Shown piece by piece: positions 7,745 through 10,006 of a stretch of 10,006 bases of DNA. The position numbers and the translations under genes are program-made. Origin of the DNA: Euperipatoides rowelli (lineage: Eukaryota > Onychophora > Udeonychophora > Euonychophora > Peripatopsidae); NCBI GenBank assembly GCA_003024985.2, contig PXIH01S0005910.1; one strand, 5' to 3'. Position 1 is the first letter of the stretch, and each line of letters begins with the position of its first letter. Under the pieces are notes generated by a model. That model saw nothing but the letters and a program-made list of their open reading frames with translations. It searched no databases and was not told where the DNA came from.

Positions 7745-7873
7745 CCCAAAGCGAACTGTTACAGCTAGGGAAACACTGTTCCATAACTGCCCTAGCCGGG
7801 GATCAAACCTGTAACCCCCAGCATATGCCTTCAGTTTAGAGAGCAATAACACCATTCGACCACGAATCCTAGA
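7745..7873 (-). mobile_element. tRNA-derived SINE (or tRNA pseudogene with tail)
   Basis: Read on the minus strand, 7873-7790 has the layout of a tRNA head. An A-box-like segment GTGGTCGAATGGTG lies near the 5' end (about 7864-7851), and a B box GGTTTGATCCC (7809-7799) closely matches GGTTCRANNCC. These are the internal RNA polymerase III promoter elements. The spacing and the extra GC-rich segment before the B box suggest descent from a class II tRNA (Leu- or Ser-like), although the anticodon arm and T arm no longer pair well. About 45 bp of non-tRNA sequence follows (7790-7745), ending in a T-rich stretch, as in a SINE tail. The block is distinctly richer in G+C than its surroundings. The 75-codon minus-strand frame here is not a gene. 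A functional tRNA is unlikely because of the mismatched arms. Confidence 0.7.
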
Positions 7874-8086
7874 CATTATGGTATTATTATTTTCAAAACT
7901 GGGATGCTTTATTTGTTTTCTTGAATATAATTGATAGATTTCCATGAGTTGAAGCTCTTGTAGAATAGTTGTGTATCTGGTTTTTCAGAGTTAGCAGACA
8001 GTACACATAATTAGTATGTTTTAAACCTTCTAAATTAGGGATATATAGTGGATTTTTCTGATGTTAGTTTGCAATTTCCACAAAAG
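7874..8086. other. AT-rich spacer, no gene seen
   Basis: No open frame, RNA gene or repeat terminus was recognised between the SINE and the poly(T) bordering the LINE relic. Confidence 0.5.
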
Positions 8087-8100
8087 TTTTTTTTTTTTTT
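8087..8100 (-). repeat. Poly(A) run abutting the 3' side of the LINE relic
   Basis: T14 on the plus strand (8087-8100) is an A14 run at the 3' side of the minus-strand LINE fragment, about 11 bases after the thumb-region frame stops. It may be the retrotransposon's tail or an unrelated homopolymer, because the ORF ends earlier than in intact relatives. Confidence 0.45.
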
Positions 8101-9165
8101 AGCTAGGGTACCTACCTCAATGCTGTGTTTGCAACAATCTGTATTTTAAATTGCAGTTCCCTATTACAATCTCCCCAGATTTGGTCACCATAGTTCAGAT
8201 GTGATTGTACTAATGTTTGACAAACAGTTTGTAGAAGTTTGGATCCTTGATAGGGATGCAGCTTTAGCAGTATTTTGTTAATTTGCATTAATTTTTTTTT
8301 GTTGTATGTTCTACTTGAGATCTCCAAGATAAAATACTATTGATTGTTATATCCAGAACTTTTAAGGTTTTACTAGGAAGTATAAGATAATTCCCTACAT
8401 TTAAGGAGAAGCAATCTTTGTTTTTGTTTTAGGTTTTTAGAAGAACCACTTACTATAAATGTTCTGTTTAGGGCATTAATTTTTAGTCTATTCTATGAAA
8501 AGCAGTTTTCAAGCGAGGTGAGATCAGAATTGATTAAATTCAAAGACTTTTGGTTGTCAGAATTATTGAAATAGATGGTAATATCTGTGAATAAATAAAG
8601 GTTGAAAATGGGGTCTATAAAAATATTAAAAAGTAGAGGTCCCAGAACTGAGCGCTGTAGTACCCCATAGATCACTTTAGTATAATCTGAATTACCAGAA
8701 GGCAGTTTAACACAGTGTTTCCTGTCAGTTAGGTAGCTTCTTAGCCAGCTTAAGGACTTTGAGCTCAATGGTAAGGATTTTAGCCTAACCATAAGAATTT
8801 TATGGGGCAAAGATTCAAAGACTTTAGAAAGGTATAAAGCAACAACAAGTGATAGATTACCCTTATCTATCTGCCTCTTAAGGTTTTCTGTTAATCCCAT
8901 TGCTTTTTCCTAAATACATTATGTTTCCTTTAAAATAGTTTTTTTTTTCTATGAAATCTGTAAGTTTACCCTATATGGGTGAATAGTAATGGGGGCGATA
9001 GTTGGAACATTCCAATTTATATCCTCCTTTATAAATTGGGGTGATATTAGCCATTTTCCATTGATTTGGAAAGCTACTCATTTAATTGTTATAATATATA
9101 TTTGTGGTTTTGATGTTGAGCAATATATTGATAAAGGTGAAGGATAACATTCCAACATTTTTTTA
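8101..9165 (-). pseudogene. LINE (CR1/Jockey-type) reverse transcriptase relic, inactive
   Basis: This is a minus-strand fragment of a non-LTR retrotransposon ORF2, which copies its RNA into DNA at a nicked target. Reverse transcriptase blocks appear in order. FPNQWKMANITPIYKGG and SNYRP (about 9075-8980) are the N-terminal block. LYLSKVFESLPHKIL follows in the 135-codon frame 8900-8493 and stands for the family's LDLSKAFDSLPHKIL (motif A). GVLQRSVLGPLLFNIFI stands for GVPQGSVLGPLLFNIFI (motif B), and LYLFTDITIYF for the YADD motif C. The thumb continues at 8490-8340 in shifting frames and at 8327-8112, with SHLNYGDQIWGDCNRELQFK and a final ALR. The catalytic aspartates of motifs A and C are mostly lost (D to Y and E in A; ADD to TDI in C), and at least three frame breaks or stops occur, so it is dead. 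The endonuclease domain and 5' end are absent. Confidence 0.9.
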
Positions 9166-9580
9166 TTAATTTTTTTAACAAATTTAAACATTTTTTCAAA
9201 ATAAATTAAATGATAGAAAGGTGCTGATGTGTAAAAATATTAATGATGGATACCATTATCAGAAATATTATTAAATAAAAAATAAATGTTCTGTAAAAAA
9301 TATTAAATTTTTCAATATTTTGTTAATAGAAAAATTCTCATTAATACAAAATTATTTTGAGCTTGAATGAAAGCGAATGATTTTATTTCATGAAAGAAAA
9401 AAAATAAATAAATTGATGATGTTGGTAATATAGGGCAATTTAAATAAAATATAAAAATAATTACCTTCTCCAAAGTTGACAGTTCTTTTTTTTTTAATTA
9501 TATTTTATCTTATATAAAAAGTCAATAAATATATCCATCCCATAACTTCTAATTTCGTTTCAATGTTTATAAAATACTGT
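9166..9580. other. AT-rich stretch, probably intron upstream of the exon at 9629
   Basis: A/T-rich, no supported open frame. If 9629-9737 is a real exon, this would be the 3' part of its upstream intron. Confidence 0.5.
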
Positions 9581-9628
9581 TAATCATCACCATGTAAATC
9601 TGAATATGTTTGTTTCCTGTATTTACAG

Positions 9629-9737
9629 GGAATTCTATCAAATGAGTTTCTGATAACATTGATGATATTGTATGTTCGGTATCTACATGCACAGCAAAGT
9701 AATAAAAAGTTTAATGTATGGATATTGCGCGATGTTG
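9629..9737 (+). CDS. Candidate internal protein-coding exon (109 bp), protein unknown
   Basis: The segment is bounded by a strong acceptor, a pyrimidine-rich TTTGTTTCCTGTATTTACAG ending at 9628, and a strong donor, TTG|GTAAGA at 9738. Only one of the three frames is open: the frame starting at the first exon base runs for 36 codons plus one base, so the exon begins in phase 0 and leaves one base for the next codon. The other two frames meet stops within eight codons. The peptide starts GILSNEF, has a hydrophobic stretch (FLITLMILYVRYL) that could be a membrane helix or a buried helix, and continues HAQQSNKKFNVWILRDV. I do not recognise the protein. Neighbouring exons are not evident in the window; the next would lie beyond 10006. 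The minus-strand 78-codon frame over the same region (9816-9580) is a shadow. The main doubt is whether it is expressed, since a single small exon can arise by chance. Confidence 0.6.
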
Positions 9738-10006
9738 GTAAGAAAGACTGCAATGTTTTGTTTAGAAAAAGCAAGAAAGAGCAAACAGAATGTTTATTGT
9801 GAAATCTACAAATCAAAAGATTTTGAAAATTAGCCTGGCGAATTTCAATTTATTGTAACTTTGTGATTCTTTTGTTCTCAGACTTCATCTCTTGTATTAA
9901 CCACACAAAGATGTTGAATCAGTTAGAAATGCGAAGTAAAAAAATAGAAACTAAGGAAAGATAAATATTTTTAATATTTTACGATTACAGTTACTGTATT
10001 TACTGT
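9738..10006 (+). other. Probable intron start, continuing past the window
   Basis: It begins with the GTAAGA donor and then turns AT-rich with no open frame. No acceptor with a following open exon was seen before the window ends. Confidence 0.45.

Noticed and set aside
7718-7945. 75-codon minus-strand open frame
   Set aside because: It overlaps the tRNA-derived SINE, which explains the composition and sequence better.
9580-9816. 78-codon minus-strand open frame
   Set aside because: It is antisense to the exon at 9629-9737, runs through that exon's splice signals, and has a Cys/Arg-rich composition typical of shadows.
1-10006. CRISPR arrays, bacterial operons, phage or toxin systems
   Set aside because: No regularly spaced identical repeats, no long ORFs and no prokaryotic signals are present; splice sites, SINE, LINE and poly(A) features point to an animal genome.

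Overview
The window looks like AT-rich, non-coding animal nuclear DNA: long A/T homopolymers, a degenerate tetranucleotide microsatellite, fossils of several transposable-element classes, and one short exon with textbook GT-AG splice sites. An invertebrate is most likely, because an AT-rich intron background sits alongside CR1/Jockey-like LINEs, a hAT miniature element and a tRNA-derived SINE. A cnidarian or a mollusc would fit, but the sequence alone does not settle the taxon. Nothing bacterial is present: no operons, no ribosome binding sites and no long open frames.

Layout: 1-240 holds two diverged copies of a ~127-bp repeat. 307-504 is a GC-richer open stretch on the minus strand that might be an exon. 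564-870 is a decayed minus-strand LINE tail with a Cys/His knuckle. 1588-1880 is a degenerate GATA/GGAT/GGGT simple repeat. 2480-3103 is a complete 624-bp non-autonomous hAT element with 15-bp terminal inverted repeats and an 8-bp target duplication. It sits inside an older sequence whose right flank resembles the 3' end of a Penelope-like element. 4090-4300 is an unidentified GC-richer patch. 5467-5989 is a minus-strand retroposed insertion with poly(A), an AATAAA signal and a 17-bp target duplication. 6666-7360 repeats 2260-2954 exactly and ends at a single N (7361) between T14 and A14, which marks an assembly joint. 7745-7873 is a minus-strand tRNA-derived SINE. 8100-9165 is a minus-strand LINE reverse-transcriptase relic with broken catalytic motifs. 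9629-9737 is a good candidate internal exon on the plus strand.

The simplest reading is that much or all of the window is intron or intergenic DNA near a plus-strand gene whose exon lies at 9629-9737, layered with dead transposable elements. I found no intact system or undescribed molecular machine. The observations most worth following are the exact duplication ending at the N, the exon, the retroposed insertion with all its hallmarks, and the nested hAT element.
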